Of a stretch of 64,000 bases of DNA, positions 44,001 through 52,333 are shown piece by piece; position 1 is the first letter of the stretch; every line of letters starts with the position of its first letter. The DNA is from Lachnospiraceae bacterium (GTDB taxonomy: Bacteria; Bacillota; Clostridia; Lachnospirales; Lachnospiraceae). The notes under the pieces are model-generated. The model was not told the DNA's origin and ran no database searches. It saw only the letters and a program-made list of their open reading frames with translations. The DNA lies in the NCBI GenBank assembly GCA_902363665.1, contig CABJAW010000002.1, forward strand, positions 124,001-188,000. Reading direction: 5' to 3'. The position numbers and the translations under genes are program-made.

Positions 44001-47000
44001 TATTTCATTTAAGACTGCCTCGTCTACCTTATGCTTCGCAACGCCGTCTGCCTCTGCATACAGAGTTACGGTGATGCTCTCCGGACGGATGCCATCCCGG
44101 TTTCCATCATCGTTCCATACCTTCTGTACGGATACGCTTGTTTCTTCCGGTGTGTACGCATTGACCAGAAGCGTCATGTTATCCCCTGTCTCACTCGGAA
44201 GCGGCTGATAGCCGTTCAGGCCTTCCTGACTTTCCTCCCAGAAATACTGGATTTCTGTACCGTTTTCATACTTTGGAAGATCATCTACGGTCTTCTTCCA
44301 GCTGCCATCCTCACCGGCTGTCAGCGTGTAAGTGTCAACCGTGCCTACGAGACCATTGACGCTCTTTTTCAGAATAACGGTGATGCTCTCCGGACGCTTT
44401 CTATCCTGATTGTCGTTATCCCTCCATCTCTTCTCAACTGTAGCGCTGGCCTTTTCCGGTGTATGCGTATTCGTCAGCGTCGTGACAAAAGATTTCTCGC
44501 CGTTTTGCTGAGCTGCTTCCACCGTATATCCTGGCAGCTGCGTCTCCTCTGTCCAGTAGTACGTATAAGCTACACCATTTTTGAACTTCAGAAGATCTGT
44601 TTTCGTATACTTCCAGTTGTTTGCTTCATTTAAGGTTGTCTCCAGGATCTCTTCTGCTGCCGCCTCGCCTGCCTTACCATACAGCTTCACGGTAATGCCG
44701 GTCGGGCGCTTGCCATCCTGGTTGTTGTTATCGTTCCATACCTTCTCAACACTTGCTTCCACTTTTTCCGGAATGTGGGTGTTCGTCAGGATTGTCTTGC
44801 TTGTGTCTTCACTGTCATATCCAGTCGTCAGAGTGTAGCCCTCCGGCACATTCTCTTCCTCCCAGGTATAAGTGTACGGTTTGCCATTTACATTCTTTGC
44901 AAGACCGGATTTCGTTGCAGTCCAGAGATTTGTTTCATCTAAGACTGCCTCGTCTACCTTATGCTTTGCAACGCCGTCTGCCTCTGCATACAGAGTTACG
45001 GTGATGCTCTCCGGACGGATGCCATCCCGGTTTCCATCATCGTTCCATACCTTCTGTACGGATACGCTTGTTTCTTCCGGTGTGTACGCATTGACCAGAA
45101 GCGTCCTGTTATTCGCTGTCTCACTCGAACGCGGCTGATAACCGTTCAGGCCTTCCTGACTTTCCTCCCAGAAATACTGGATTTCTGTACCGTTTTCATA
45201 TTTTGGAAGATCATCTACGGTCTTTTTCCAGCTGCCATCCTCACCGGCTGTCAGCGTGTAAGTGTCAACCGTGCCTACGAGACCATTGACGCTCTTTTTC
45301 AGAATAACGGTGATGCTCTCCGGACGCTTGCCATCCTGGTTGTCGTTATCCCTCCATCTCTTCTCAACTGTAGCGCTGGTCTTTTCCGGGGTGTGCTCAT
45401 TCGTCAGTGTGGTGATATACGCGTTATCGCTGTTCATTGTTGAGCCATTTTTCAGCATATAGCCAGTTATGCTTCCCTCTGTCCAGAAATATTCATTTTC
45501 CACACCGGTTGTATATTTCGCAAGTCCGGTTTCTTCTGCACTCCAGTTGTTTGCCTGGTTCAGTGTCACCGTCTTCACTTCTACAGCCGCACCTGCACTC
45601 GGGATATCAGTCTCCAGCTGCTTTGCCCTGCGCCACAGTGTAACGGTCAGTTCAAGCGGGCGAATGCCATCCTGATTGTTGTTATCGTCCCATACTTTGT
45701 AAACCGTCGCATTTACCGTCTCCGGTATATGCGTGTTCGTCAGTGTGGTCGTGCTTTCCTGGGTTGAGCTGCTTAAGGTATAACCCTCCGGCACAGAGAC
45801 TTCCTCCCAGGTATAGATGTTCTTCACTCCGTCTGTATACTCCTCCAGATCGGATACCGTGTAGCTCCAGTGGTTCTCACTGTTCAGAGTCACGGTCTTG
45901 TAAACTTCACCGTTCTTCTTCAGTACAACCTCCAGACTCGTCGGACGGATTCCATCCTGATTATCGGCATCGTTCCACTCTTTCTCTACGGATGCACTTA
46001 CCTTGCCCGGCGCATATTTGTTTGTCAGCGTCGTAACAGTGCCATTCACATCCCTGGATTCAAGGCTGTAGCCCTTCGGAAGACTGCTTTCCTCCCAGAT
46101 GTACTCATTTGCAACACCATTCGTGTATACGTCCAGCTCTGTCTCAGTCGCTGTCCAGCCGTTGTCCTCGTTTAATTCATGACTGCCAACTATTGTCTCG
46201 GTCTGTCCGTTCTTCTTTTTCAGAACAACCGTGATTGTCTCCGGGCGTTTGCCATCATTATTATTTGCATCATCCCATACCTTCTTCACAGTTGCCGGTG
46301 TCTTTTCCGGTGTATGCGTATTCGTCAGCGTAGTAACAAATGAATTTCCGCTGTTTTCCTGCGCTGCTTCCACCGTATAATCCGGCAGCTGTGTCTCCTC
46401 TGTCCAGTAGTACGTATAAGCTACGCCGTCTTTGAACTTCGGAAGATTGGTTTTCGTAAACGTCCAGTTGTTTGCTTCATTTAAGGTTGTCTTCAGGATC
46501 TCTTCTTCTGCCGCCTCGCCTGCCTTGCCATACAGCTTCACAATAATGTCAGTCGGGCGCTTGCCATCCTGGTTGTTGTTATCGTCCCATACCTTTCTAA
46601 CACTTGCTTCCACTTTTTCCGGAACATGTGTGTTCGTCAGGGTTGTAATCTCGCCTTCCGTCACAATACTTTTGAAATAATAGCCTTTCTCTTCCAGTCC
46701 AGCTGTGTGCTCAGACCAGTTGTAAAGGTTCAGCTTGCCATTTGTGTACTTCGGAAGATTCTCAATCTCCATCTGCCAGCCGTTTCCTTCATTCAACGTT
46801 ATAGTCTGAACGAGCTCATTCGGAGCATTCCAGCTGTTTCCGACCTTCTTTTTCAGGTCAACCTTAAGCTCAGTCGGGCGCTTGCCATCCTGGTTGTTCT
46901 CGTCATCCCATACCTTTCTGATGACTACCCGAACTACCTCCGGGGTATAGGTGTTGGTTACGTTGTAGCCGCTTACACTTGTTGTATAATTTGTTACTGC

Positions 47001-50000
47001 ATCCTCAGAAATCGTATAAACAATCTCTCTTCCGTTCGCATACTTCGGCAGATTTGTGAATGTCCACTTCCAGTTATCTGCTGCCGTAACAGTCTGTACC
47101 TTATCGGTCAGCGCTGTGCCATCCGCATACAGACGGATCGTGATGCTGCTCGGACGCTTGCCATCCTGGTTGTTCGCATCGTCCCAGTGCTTGCCTCCGC
47201 TGATATTGATTGTCGCAGGGATATGCATGTTGGTTACGTTGTAACCATCCACAACAGTCATGTAATTCTCTACCGCATCCTCGGTAATTGTATACTCAAT
47301 CTCGGTTCCTGCATCTTTGTACTTCGGCAGATCTGTGAATTTCCAGCTCCAGTTGTTCGCTGCTGTTACGGTCTGAACCTTATCAGTCAGCTCTGTGCCA
47401 TCCGCATACAGACGGATCGTGATGCTGCTTGGACGCTTGCCATCCTGGTTGTTCGCATCGTCCCATGTCTTGCTTCCTTCGATGTTGATTGTCTCCGGTG
47501 TGTGCGTGTTTGAGATCGTCCAGGCATTATCCGTATTAGAATAGCCGACCTCATAAGTCACATTCTCATTATTTACCAGATAAGTGATCTTTGCTCTGTC
47601 ATCAACCGGTGTCATACTGCCATCTTCATTCCTCTGCAGCTCTCTGACGGTATAAGCGATGAGTTCGCCGTTTTCTTTGTCCGGCAGTTTTTCCCATTTA
47701 TAGCTCCAGTTGTTGCCTGCATTCAGCTCGACCGGATCACTCTGCGGATGTCCGTTCGCATACAGCTGTACCATGACGCTCTCCGGACGCTTGCCATCCT
47801 GGTTGTCTGCATCGTTCCAGGTCTTTACGACGCTGATGTCAATATCCTTGCCTTCTTCATCATAAATGTCAAAAGTATATCCATTTCCGTGTGCACCATC
47901 CGCTGTAATACTTCCTACTGTAAATGTAAGCGGATCAGCCTTTTTATATCCTTCCGGTGCCTGAATCTCTTTCAGCACATACGTATGCCCTTTGGTCAGC
48001 TCCCAACCATCTGCCTGATACGCACCTGCCATCATAAATTCGCCATTAGCATCCGTCGTAAACGTCACGTCACCGCCTGTTTTATTATTCTTAACAGCAG
48101 TTTCGCTTCCATCTGTCAGTTCAAACAGCTGGAATATTGCTCCTTGCAGCCGTTTCTGTTTGTCGTGTGCGTCGCGCTTGATAACCTTATACTGGAAATG
48201 TTCTGCTGAACCTTCTCCATCTGTTGTAATCTGTGCAGTCTTATCTCCTGTTGATGCAGTGTAATTTCCTGTAACTGTTACATTATTTTTATAAGTAACA
48301 GTTCCTGTTCCTATGATCTGTGCCTGATAGGTGATCGTTGCTTTACATTCGTCAGGTATTGTCACTGTCAGACCTTTTTTATCTGTATCAAAATCCCAAC
48401 TGGAAGTACCTTCCGGCTCCAGTGTAATCTGTACAGAGTCTGTTACAAGCTCCATCGCATCTGAAAATGTATCTGTTACTGTAAGATCATTTCCTCCATT
48501 CAACTGTAACTTGTCCGGGTTAACTACTACTGTAAATGTTGAAGTATAATGATTAAGCTTATTTGGAGAACCAGTTTCAGTCTTTGTAAGTGGATTTACC
48601 TTATAATCCACACTGACTTCACCTGTACTCTTACCTTCCCATTCTGCAGTATTTCCAATCTTTGTGGTATGATCTGGATTCTTTGCTGCTTCCTGCTGAA
48701 TTTTTTTCAGAGCCTCTGCATCTTTTACTTTCAAATAGTATCTGATGCTATACCAGCTATAATATGCACCACCACTTTTCGTCGCTACGTTTTTGATTGA
48801 GAATGTTGCTCCTGTCTCAGTCGGTGTTACCGTAAGCGTTCCACCGTTGCTGGAACCATTTGCTCCGTTATCAGCAATCCAAGATTCGTCACCTGCTCCA
48901 AACTGTGCATTATTATAAGAATTACTATCTGTAGTTACAATTTCAAACAAGTCAGGATCAAAGATATCATGGATTTCCAGTGTATCTGTATCCACACCTC
49001 TGAGATAAATCTTGAATTTATATGCCGGCATACCACCAATCGTAGCATTTCCATTCTCCACTGACTTGCTAATCTCATGCTCTTTAAGAATATAGCTGTC
49101 ACTTGCGTTTTTACTTGTGCCATCTCCTGTTGCCGTTACTGTATTAGTGTGATTTTCTCCATCTGGCCAGGTTGAATCCGGTATTGTCGTATAGGTCATT
49201 GTCAATACCCGTTCTGTACCTGTTGTTGCTGGGAATAATCCTGCAAGTTTCTCCGGTTTGAAAACCACCTGAATAGATCCGGAAGATTTATTGTGGCCTT
49301 CCGTTACTGGTGCTGTGTATTTGATATCATAGTTATCTGCAGCGATTGTCTGACCATTCATGGCAATCTGCAAACTTCCTTCTTTATAGGAATCTGCATG
49401 ATATCCACCTGTCCAGGTAAACGGAAGTGCATCTGTTATAGTAAATGATTCATTAAATCCACAATTTGGAATCGTTACATCTACAGTCCAGTTCACTCCA
49501 TCTTTTGACGGTGCTGCATGTGTCTTTGTTACACCAAACTGATTCTGCCCTTCTACTCCAACACTTCCATCTGTTCCTTTACCGTCAAACTCTGCATGGT
49601 TTGTAACAGAAGTATTCTCTGTTGTTTTTGAAATATCAGACGTTGTTGTATAAGAAATCTCATATTTATATGGTGTTCCATCCTTTTGCGGGAGTTCATA
49701 ACTCCAGGTGGTATCACTATGACTCTTCAGCTGATCCCACGGAATTGGCTCACTGCTGACCAGTGTCCCATCCGCCTTGTATTTCTTCACAGTAATACCT
49801 GCGCCGGAATACTTTGTTGGAACCTTTTTATTTTCCTGGATCTTGTCTGTTACAAGACTACCGCCTACATCCGTCTTTGCATCTGCATTAACAGTGATTG
49901 TCCAGTTAGAAGTCTGCCATCCGTTTGTTATCTCACCTTTCGTACCACTTTTGGTAATTCCGGTGTCATATGCCATGGTATGATCAAAGTTATGATCCTT

Positions 50001-50750
50001 GCTGACCTCGTCCGTGTTATCACCTTTTGCGGTCACGGTATTTTTTGTCTCATCTGCTGTAAACTTATCGCCGCTCAATTTGCTGTAATCAACACTTGCT
50101 GAATAGCTGAACGTAACCTCTTCTCCATCACTCATCGACGGAATTGTATACTCAAATCCATTTCCCTTTGCTGTCGCATTCGGGTCAACGGTAAGCGCAC
50201 CCTTCTGATTCGAGGTTGCCGTCACATTCTTATCGTAAGTGAGCAGCGTACCGGTGATCACATCGGTCACCTTTACGTTTGTGCTTGTACCGGTAGACTT
50301 TACCTTTACGGTATAATTCATCTTGCCGCTTGTCTTGTCGTAAGATCCGGACTTCTCCACAGAAACAGCTGCGGTATTATCAAACTTCACTGTTTTTTCC
50401 ACGCTGTCGCCGAATTTGATCTTATCACCGGAAGCGTTCGCATCTACCTTCGCCCTCAAAGAAAGCCAAAACTCAGCGTTTGACGCAGCTTTCAGAGCTT
50501 CATAAGCCGCTCCGCCGTCTTTGTTGAAGCTTACCTTGATCGTATTGCCTTCGATCGTGTAAGTGTTGCCACTGAGCGTGTACTGCGTTTCACCTGCAGT
50601 AATATTCATATCAAATGTGCCGCCTGCTCCGGCCGGTGTCAGCTGAGCCGGGAATGTATAGGTAAGTACTCCTTCTTTTTCAAACAGTCCCTTATCAATA
50701 CTTTCTGCGAATTCCATTTTGAATGAATACTCAGAGTTCGGATGCAGCAC
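38088..50750 (-). CDS. Giant Cna_B-repeat adhesin, main part downstream of an in-frame amber codon
   Basis: 4220 residues from a GTG at 50750, in the same frame as the 50832-51926 piece and separated from it only by one TAG and 27 sense codons. Order: isopeptide-type adhesive domains (about 1-860), a SpaA/prealbumin-like domain (about 860-965), then 25 tandem Cna_B domains (about 970-3575). Each has a WxDxxNQDGxRP motif and ends in TLTNTHTPE-like linkers. One more SpaA-like domain (VSKVDIGTGEELTGAHFQV) follows, then three TVTKKL..AGIFDD repeats. The tail is Thr/Pro, VKTGDDTP, a hydrophobic segment and KRRKSGRE. The tail resembles a sortase signal but lacks LPXTG. Without the upstream piece this part has no signal peptide, so secretion depends on readthrough, reversion or re-initiation. 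Confidence 0.93.
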   Translation of the reverse strand: MLHPNSEYSFKMEFAESIDKGLFEKEGVLTYTFPAQLTPAGAGGTFDMNITAGETQYTLSGNTYTIEGNTIKVSFNKDGGAAYEALKAASNAEFWLSLRAKVDANASGDKIKFGDSVEKTVKFDNTAAVSVEKSGSYDKTSGKMNYTVKVKSTGTSTNVKVTDVITGTLLTYDKNVTATSNQKGALTVDPNATAKGNGFEYTIPSMSDGEEVTFSYSASVDYSKLSGDKFTADETKNTVTAKGDNTDEVSKDHNFDHTMAYDTGITKSGTKGEITNGWQTSNWTITVNADAKTDVGGSLVTDKIQENKKVPTKYSGAGITVKKYKADGTLVSSEPIPWDQLKSHSDTTWSYELPQKDGTPYKYEISYTTTSDISKTTENTSVTNHAEFDGKGTDGSVGVEGQNQFGVTKTHAAPSKDGVNWTVDVTIPNCGFNESFTITDALPFTWTGGYHADSYKEGSLQIAMNGQTIAADNYDIKYTAPVTEGHNKSSGSIQVVFKPEKLAGLFPATTGTERVLTMTYTTIPDSTWPDGENHTNTVTATGDGTSKNASDSYILKEHEISKSVENGNATIGGMPAYKFKIYLRGVDTDTLEIHDIFDPDLFEIVTTDSNSYNNAQFGAGDESWIADNGANGSSNGGTLTVTPTETGATFSIKNVATKSGGAYYSWYSIRYYLKVKDAEALKKIQQEAAKNPDHTTKIGNTAEWEGKSTGEVSVDYKVNPLTKTETGSPNKLNHYTSTFTVVVNPDKLQLNGGNDLTVTDTFSDAMELVTDSVQITLEPEGTSSWDFDTDKKGLTVTIPDECKATITYQAQIIGTGTVTYKNNVTVTGNYTASTGDKTAQITTDGEGSAEHFQYKVIKRDAHDKQKRLQGAIFQLFELTDGSETAVKNNKTGGDVTFTTDANGEFMMAGAYQADGWELTKGHTYVLKEIQAPEGYKKADPLTFTVGSITADGAHGNGYTFDIYDEEGKDIDISVVKTWNDADNQDGKRPESVMVQLYANGHPQSDPVELNAGNNWSYKWEKLPDKENGELIAYTVRELQRNEDGSMTPVDDRAKITYLVNNENVTYEVGYSNTDNAWTISNTHTPETINIEGSKTWDDANNQDGKRPSSITIRLYADGTELTDKVQTVTAANNWSWKFTDLPKYKDAGTEIEYTITEDAVENYMTVVDGYNVTNMHIPATINISGGKHWDDANNQDGKRPSSITIRLYADGTALTDKVQTVTAADNWKWTFTNLPKYANGREIVYTISEDAVTNYTTSVSGYNVTNTYTPEVVRVVIRKVWDDENNQDGKRPTELKVDLKKKVGNSWNAPNELVQTITLNEGNGWQMEIENLPKYTNGKLNLYNWSEHTAGLEEKGYYFKSIVTEGEITTLTNTHVPEKVEASVRKVWDDNNNQDGKRPTDIIVKLYGKAGEAAEEEILKTTLNEANNWTFTKTNLPKFKDGVAYTYYWTEETQLPDYTVEAAQENSGNSFVTTLTNTHTPEKTPATVKKVWDDANNNDGKRPETITVVLKKKNGQTETIVGSHELNEDNGWTATETELDVYTNGVANEYIWEESSLPKGYSLESRDVNGTVTTLTNKYAPGKVSASVEKEWNDADNQDGIRPTSLEVVLKKNGEVYKTVTLNSENHWSYTVSDLEEYTDGVKNIYTWEEVSVPEGYTLSSSTQESTTTLTNTHIPETVNATVYKVWDDNNNQDGIRPLELTVTLWRRAKQLETDIPSAGAAVEVKTVTLNQANNWSAEETGLAKYTTGVENEYFWTEGSITGYMLKNGSTMNSDNAYITTLTNEHTPEKTSATVEKRWRDNDNQDGKRPESITVILKKSVNGLVGTVDTYTLTAGEDGSWKKTVDDLPKYENGTEIQYFWEESQEGLNGYQPRSSETANNRTLLVNAYTPEETSVSVQKVWNDDGNRDGIRPESITVTLYAEADGVAKHKVDEAVLDETNLWTATKSGLAKNVNGKPYTYTWEEENVPEGYTLTTGYDSEDTSKTILTNTHIPEKVEASVEKVWNDNNNQDGKRPTGITVKLYGKAGEAAAEEILETTLNEANNWKYTKTDLLKFKNGVAYTYYWTEETQLPGYTVEAAQQNGEKSFVTTLTNTHTPEKASATVEKRWRDNDNQDRKRPESITVILKKSVNGLVGTVDTYTLTAGEDGSWKKTVDDLPKYENGTEIQYFWEESQEGLNGYQPLPSETGDNMTLLVNAYTPEETSVSVQKVWNDDGNRDGIRPESITVTLYAEADGVAKHKVDEAVLNEINHWAATKSGLAKNVNGKPYTYTWEEENVPEGYTLTTGYDSEDTSKTILTNTHTPETVNATVVKVWDDADNQDGKRPQDLTVTLMKNETVVVQTVTLDAANNWTAEVENLAKNENGTPIRYSWVEGTMPEGYSLESAAVTDEKNSDDVVIGTITTLTNTYAPGKVSASVKKVWDDTNNQDGIRPETLRVNLLKNGQATDQFVILSEENRWSATLDNLDEYTDGTLNEYTWSEELPNGYTVTVSDPDEVGTTTLTNTHTPATIGASVEKIWDDNDNQDGKRPEKLLVTLMRRIREQAVPISLDDADDADTNPAEEVKTVELTAAHNWKASVSNLPKYKDGQMYEYFWTEKEDNIPNGYKLTNEVTYNILSPGEGVTGFITRLTNSHKPQKINAIVKKVWDDNENQDGKRASELTVELMRNGTEVAGTVTLNEENNWTDTVENLDKYTGGVENGYTWVEKNLPEGYSLTDTKKEVTEATENTLEAAITTLTNSYTPGKVEASVLKVWNDGENQDGIRPSEITVTLVKNNEPTTQSVTLSEVNHWTAAITGLDEYTNGTLNEYTWKEAEVPDGYTLTNTKKEGRLTTLTNTHTPEVVNATIRKTWNDSDNQDGVRPTEIKVDLKKNDQVIQTVTLDTANGWETTVEDLPKYTAGVENIYTWAEQEDGLPEGYELTGDVTVGEVTTLTNTRVPDTVSVGVRKIWNDAENQDGIRPSELRVDLLKNGELTGQYVILNEENGWTAMITNLPKNTAVAEPNVYTWSEELPDGYTVTVSDPDEMGITTLTNTHTPDTIEASVEKTWDDNDDQDGKRPEKLFVTLMRRIREQAVPISLDDVGTNPAEEVKTVELTAANDWKASVSDLPKYSDGQMYEYFWTEKEDNIPDGYELTNEVTYDILSPGKGVTGFITTLTNTHTPQKINAVVKKVWDDKDNQDGKRPTELTVDLMRNGTEVAGTVTLNEENGWTDTVENLDKYTGGVENVYTWAEKNLPEGYSLTDTKKEVTEATEDTLEAAITTLTNKHTPGKVSASILKIWDDAKNQDGKRPETITAILVKNGEETDQKVTLSADNEWSAIIKDLDEYTNGTLNKYTWKEAEVPEGYELTLNKTDGTFTTLTNTHVPELVNVSVRKEWDDADNQDGIRPAELKVDLKKNGEVIATVTLNEENSWSDGVKDLPKYTAGVENIYTWAEQEDGLPEGYELTDTKTEELLAPPMEGEEVLPTETVSIITTLTNTHTPETVNIEGAKTWADSGNESARPESITIRIYADGEELTDLAKTVTADDDWKWSFTDLPKYKEGEVGQEITYTITEDPVDGYISEVDGYDVTNTRSAAVSKVDIGTGEELTGAHFQVLDGAGNIVDEWDSESGTNHVIKGIETDVEYTLHESKAPEGYEVTADVTFTVAKDGTVTATASVVNGVIIVEDKLKPSENTSTTIEKKITYNGLELFAENLSFYVRLFYDKECTKPATELKEIKIVNAMSGKVTFDNLEAGRTYYAGECDADGNVMYSGVLEDGTVYTPVFTGTNGQVVTVEEGENKVVYLDNQLQSWPHNFYAKGTLTVTKKLLGADGEAKDSDEVFYAGIFDDPEYTTLSERVEYNLLELDMSGGSETSMSTNVQIESLDSVTTLYVTEVDEDGNPVKGAPGFAYEVSADKTEVNIDPKHTKAEVTITNKEKSYEGRLTVTKKLVTEDGRAKDSDETFYAGIFDDADFTQLSDKVEENILTLALNGASEVTAQTKVKVDSADSVTTLYVTEVDVDGNPVKEMAGFKYGVSVDKEEVEIAAGREASVIITNVELPHNPYQHGELTVTKKLLGADGKPKNSNGVFYAGIFDDPEYTTLSDKVEYNVLELDLNGNAEASAMTKVDIAKKDSTVTLYVTEVDEEGNPIAGAAGFKYEVSVDQTKVDLTAERSKAVVVITNKEVPETESETQPTTKPTKGVKTGDDTPIGGYAGLMAIAFAAFALLVVSEQKRRKSGRE
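38270..39370 (-). repeat. Three C-terminal TVTKKL/AGIFDD repeats of the giant adhesin
   Basis: Three copies of about 115 codons, each starting LTVTKKL, containing FYAGIFDD near residue 25 and TLYVTEVD near residue 75. They form the membrane-proximal stalk just before the sortase-like tail. Confidence 0.85.
40020..47850 (-). repeat. 25 tandem Cna_B domain repeats (about 310 bp each)
   Basis: I counted 25 occurrences of the W-x-D-x3-N-x-DG-x-RP motif or close variants; one repeat has NESARP and one ASEL-type variation. Period is about 310-315 bp. Blocks are duplicated at nucleotide level: 43851-44460 matches 44781-45390 at an offset of 930 bp (three repeats). About 40950-41740 matches 42520-43310 at an offset of 1575 bp (five repeats). 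These are signs of recent unequal recombination. Confidence 0.9.
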
Positions 50751-50831
50751 CAGAGCTCCGTCTGCATCGTATAAATTGTTATCAAATACTACATTTGTGA
50801 CAAATTGATTCAGGTTCGAGGAGGTCGCCGC

Positions 50832-51926
50832 CTACGCTGTTACCTGCGATACGGTGAACGGTGCAAAAACACTGAAGCTGTCAGTAGTAAAACCCACGGA
50901 GCTTACCGCTCCCTGTGCGTTTGTATTGACAGAACCATTCAGATCTTCTACTGAACCATTGTCTTTGATATGTGCGATACCCTTGTCGATCAGATCTCCC
51001 TCTGCCTCGCCAAGTACCGGCTTTACAAACTGAATCGTTACCTTTACTGTGCCATTCTCCGGCTCGATCCGGTTTCCTTTTGATACAAAATAAATATCAT
51101 ACGGTGCGCACTCAAGCTCTACGTCATCGCCGAGTCCGTATGCCGCTTTTACCTTTGCAACTGCTGCATTGTATGCTGCGCTGCCCGGTGCCAGATAATC
51201 TGCCTTCAGGACTGCATCCTGCGGGAGCTTTGCTGACTCGGATGCGTCTGCAGTGATCCGTACGCGTCCGTCTTCATATGTAAAGTGTGTCTTCGGAGCC
51301 TCTGTCTCCGTTTCACTTTCCGTTTCACTTTCCGTCTCCGTCTCGGTCTCTTTGATCTCCGTCTCTGTTTCCGGAGCCTCGGTAGCCGGTGCTTCTGTCT
51401 CAGGCGCTTCCGTCACCGGGGCTTCTGTCTCAGGCGCTTCCGTGACTGGTGCCTCTGTCTCAGGCGCTTCTGTAACCGGTGCTTCCGTCTGCGGGGCTTC
51501 TGTCACCGGCGCCTCTGTCTGCGGAGCCTCTGTGACCGGTGCCTCGGTCTGCGGCGCTTCCGTCACCGGTGCCTCCGTCTGCGGGGCTTCTGTCACCGGC
51601 GCTTCCGTTGCCGGAGCCGGAGTCTCCTGTGTCTCCTGCACTTCCGGCTTCGGTGCTTCCGTTGCCGGGGCCGGGGTTTCTTTCGTCTCCTGCACTTCCG
51701 GCTTCGGTGCTTCTGTCACCGGAGCTTGCGTCTCGGGTGCCTTTTGCTCCTGCACCTCTGTCTTTGCTGCCTTTGTCTCAGGTGCTTCCGCAGTCTGTGT
51801 GACCGCCGCAGCTGTTTCCGTTTCCACGTGATCCTCTGCGACTGCCGGAAGAACAAAGGTCTGCTGCATGATCATGGAGATCACCAGCAAGATTGAAAAT
51901 AATCTCTGTTTTCTGGTCCGTTTCAT
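50832..51926 (-). CDS. N-terminal piece of the giant adhesin, ending at an amber codon
   Basis: 364 residues from the ATG at 51926 (AAAGGAGG 8 nt upstream). The signal peptide is MKRTRKQRLFSILLVISMIM.. with likely cleavage after a VLPAVA site. A roughly 140-residue spacer of EAP/TEAP units (VTEAPQTEAP repeated) follows, then SETESETETETE, and a globular domain from about residue 225 to SVFAPFTVSQVTA. The TAG at 50834-50832 follows directly. The next codons (AATSSNLNQFVTNVVF) continue the same frame into the main part, so this is one gene split by one nonsense codon. As translated, it would be a secreted, unanchored fragment. An in-frame ATG at 52031 is rejected because it lies in the leader hairpin and lacks a ribosome site. 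Confidence 0.9.
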   Translation of the reverse strand: MKRTRKQRLFSILLVISMIMQQTFVLPAVAEDHVETETAAAVTQTAEAPETKAAKTEVQEQKAPETQAPVTEAPKPEVQETKETPAPATEAPKPEVQETQETPAPATEAPVTEAPQTEAPVTEAPQTEAPVTEAPQTEAPVTEAPQTEAPVTEAPETEAPVTEAPETEAPVTEAPETEAPATEAPETETEIKETETETESETESETETEAPKTHFTYEDGRVRITADASESAKLPQDAVLKADYLAPGSAAYNAAVAKVKAAYGLGDDVELECAPYDIYFVSKGNRIEPENGTVKVTIQFVKPVLGEAEGDLIDKGIAHIKDNGSVEDLNGSVNTNAQGAVSSVGFTTDSFSVFAPFTVSQVTA

Positions 51927-51973
51927 CCTGTTTCCTCCTTTTCTGCTATGAAAGCTTTTTGCTGCCCTCATAT

Positions 51974-52027
51974 GTGCAGCGTTCAGCAAAGCTCCTGACG
52001 TCTTTGGGGCTTTGCTGAACCCTGCAC
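51974..52027 (-). promoter_or_regulatory. Long hairpin in the leader of the giant adhesin mRNA
   Basis: GTGCAG (51974-51979) pairs with CTGCAC (52022-52027). After one C-C mismatch, GTTCAGCAAAGC (51981-51992) pairs perfectly with GCTTTGCTGAAC (52009-52020), leaving a 16-nt loop. It lies in a predicted leader of about 137 nt, 47 nt before the ATG. There is no T tract, so it is not an ordinary terminator. mRNA stabilisation or protein-regulated attenuation are the likely options. Confidence 0.75.
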
Positions 52028-52069
52028 TCATTTATGAGCGCACTTTACTTAAAGCTTCTCGTTTTCCAT

Positions 52070-52098
52070 ATTATACCATTACTGACTTTTTGTTTCAA
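52070..52098 (-). promoter_or_regulatory. Strong sigma-A promoter of the giant adhesin
   Basis: On the minus strand TTGAAA (52098-52093), 17-bp spacer, perfect TATAAT (52075-52070). The predicted start is near 52063, giving a leader of about 137 nt that contains the long hairpin. Confidence 0.75.
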
Positions 52099-52221
52099 TA
52101 AGTTCTTCTATTTCGCTCTGATTTTTAGCAAAATGACTACGCACCCCCTCAAAAGCTCCCATTTCAAATAGGAATTTTCATTTTTTTTTGTGCTTTTTTA
52201 CTTAATGTTTCGAAAAACGCG

Positions 52222-52292
52222 AAAAAATCACGGCGAAATGAAACCCTGCCCGGCCACATTGTGCCAGCATGTCTTTCATCTCTCCGTGATTC
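52222..52292 (-). terminator. Terminator after the SGNH-like gene
   Basis: On the minus strand AATCACGG..ATGAAA pairs with TTTCAT..CCGTGATT around a loop of about 30 nt, followed by TTTTTCGCG. It ends the MBOAT/SGNH transcript before the adhesin promoter. Confidence 0.75.
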
Positions 52293-52333
52293 TTATTTTA
52301 TGCTGCAATCTTTTCTTTTAGAACAAATATATA

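Noticed and set aside
40020..47850. CRISPR or satellite DNA
   Set aside because: The period is about 310 bp and codes in frame for Cna_B domains across the whole region.
50832..50834. Amber codon read as pyrrolysine or another amino acid
   Set aside because: TAG is the natural stop of uvrC, the gmk-like gene and the GH18 gene in the same window, and no pyl genes or suppressor tRNA are seen.
51253..51831. Plus-strand frame of GASVTGASVSGASV repeats
   Set aside because: Antisense of the TEAP repeats in the N-terminal adhesin piece; no start signals of its own.
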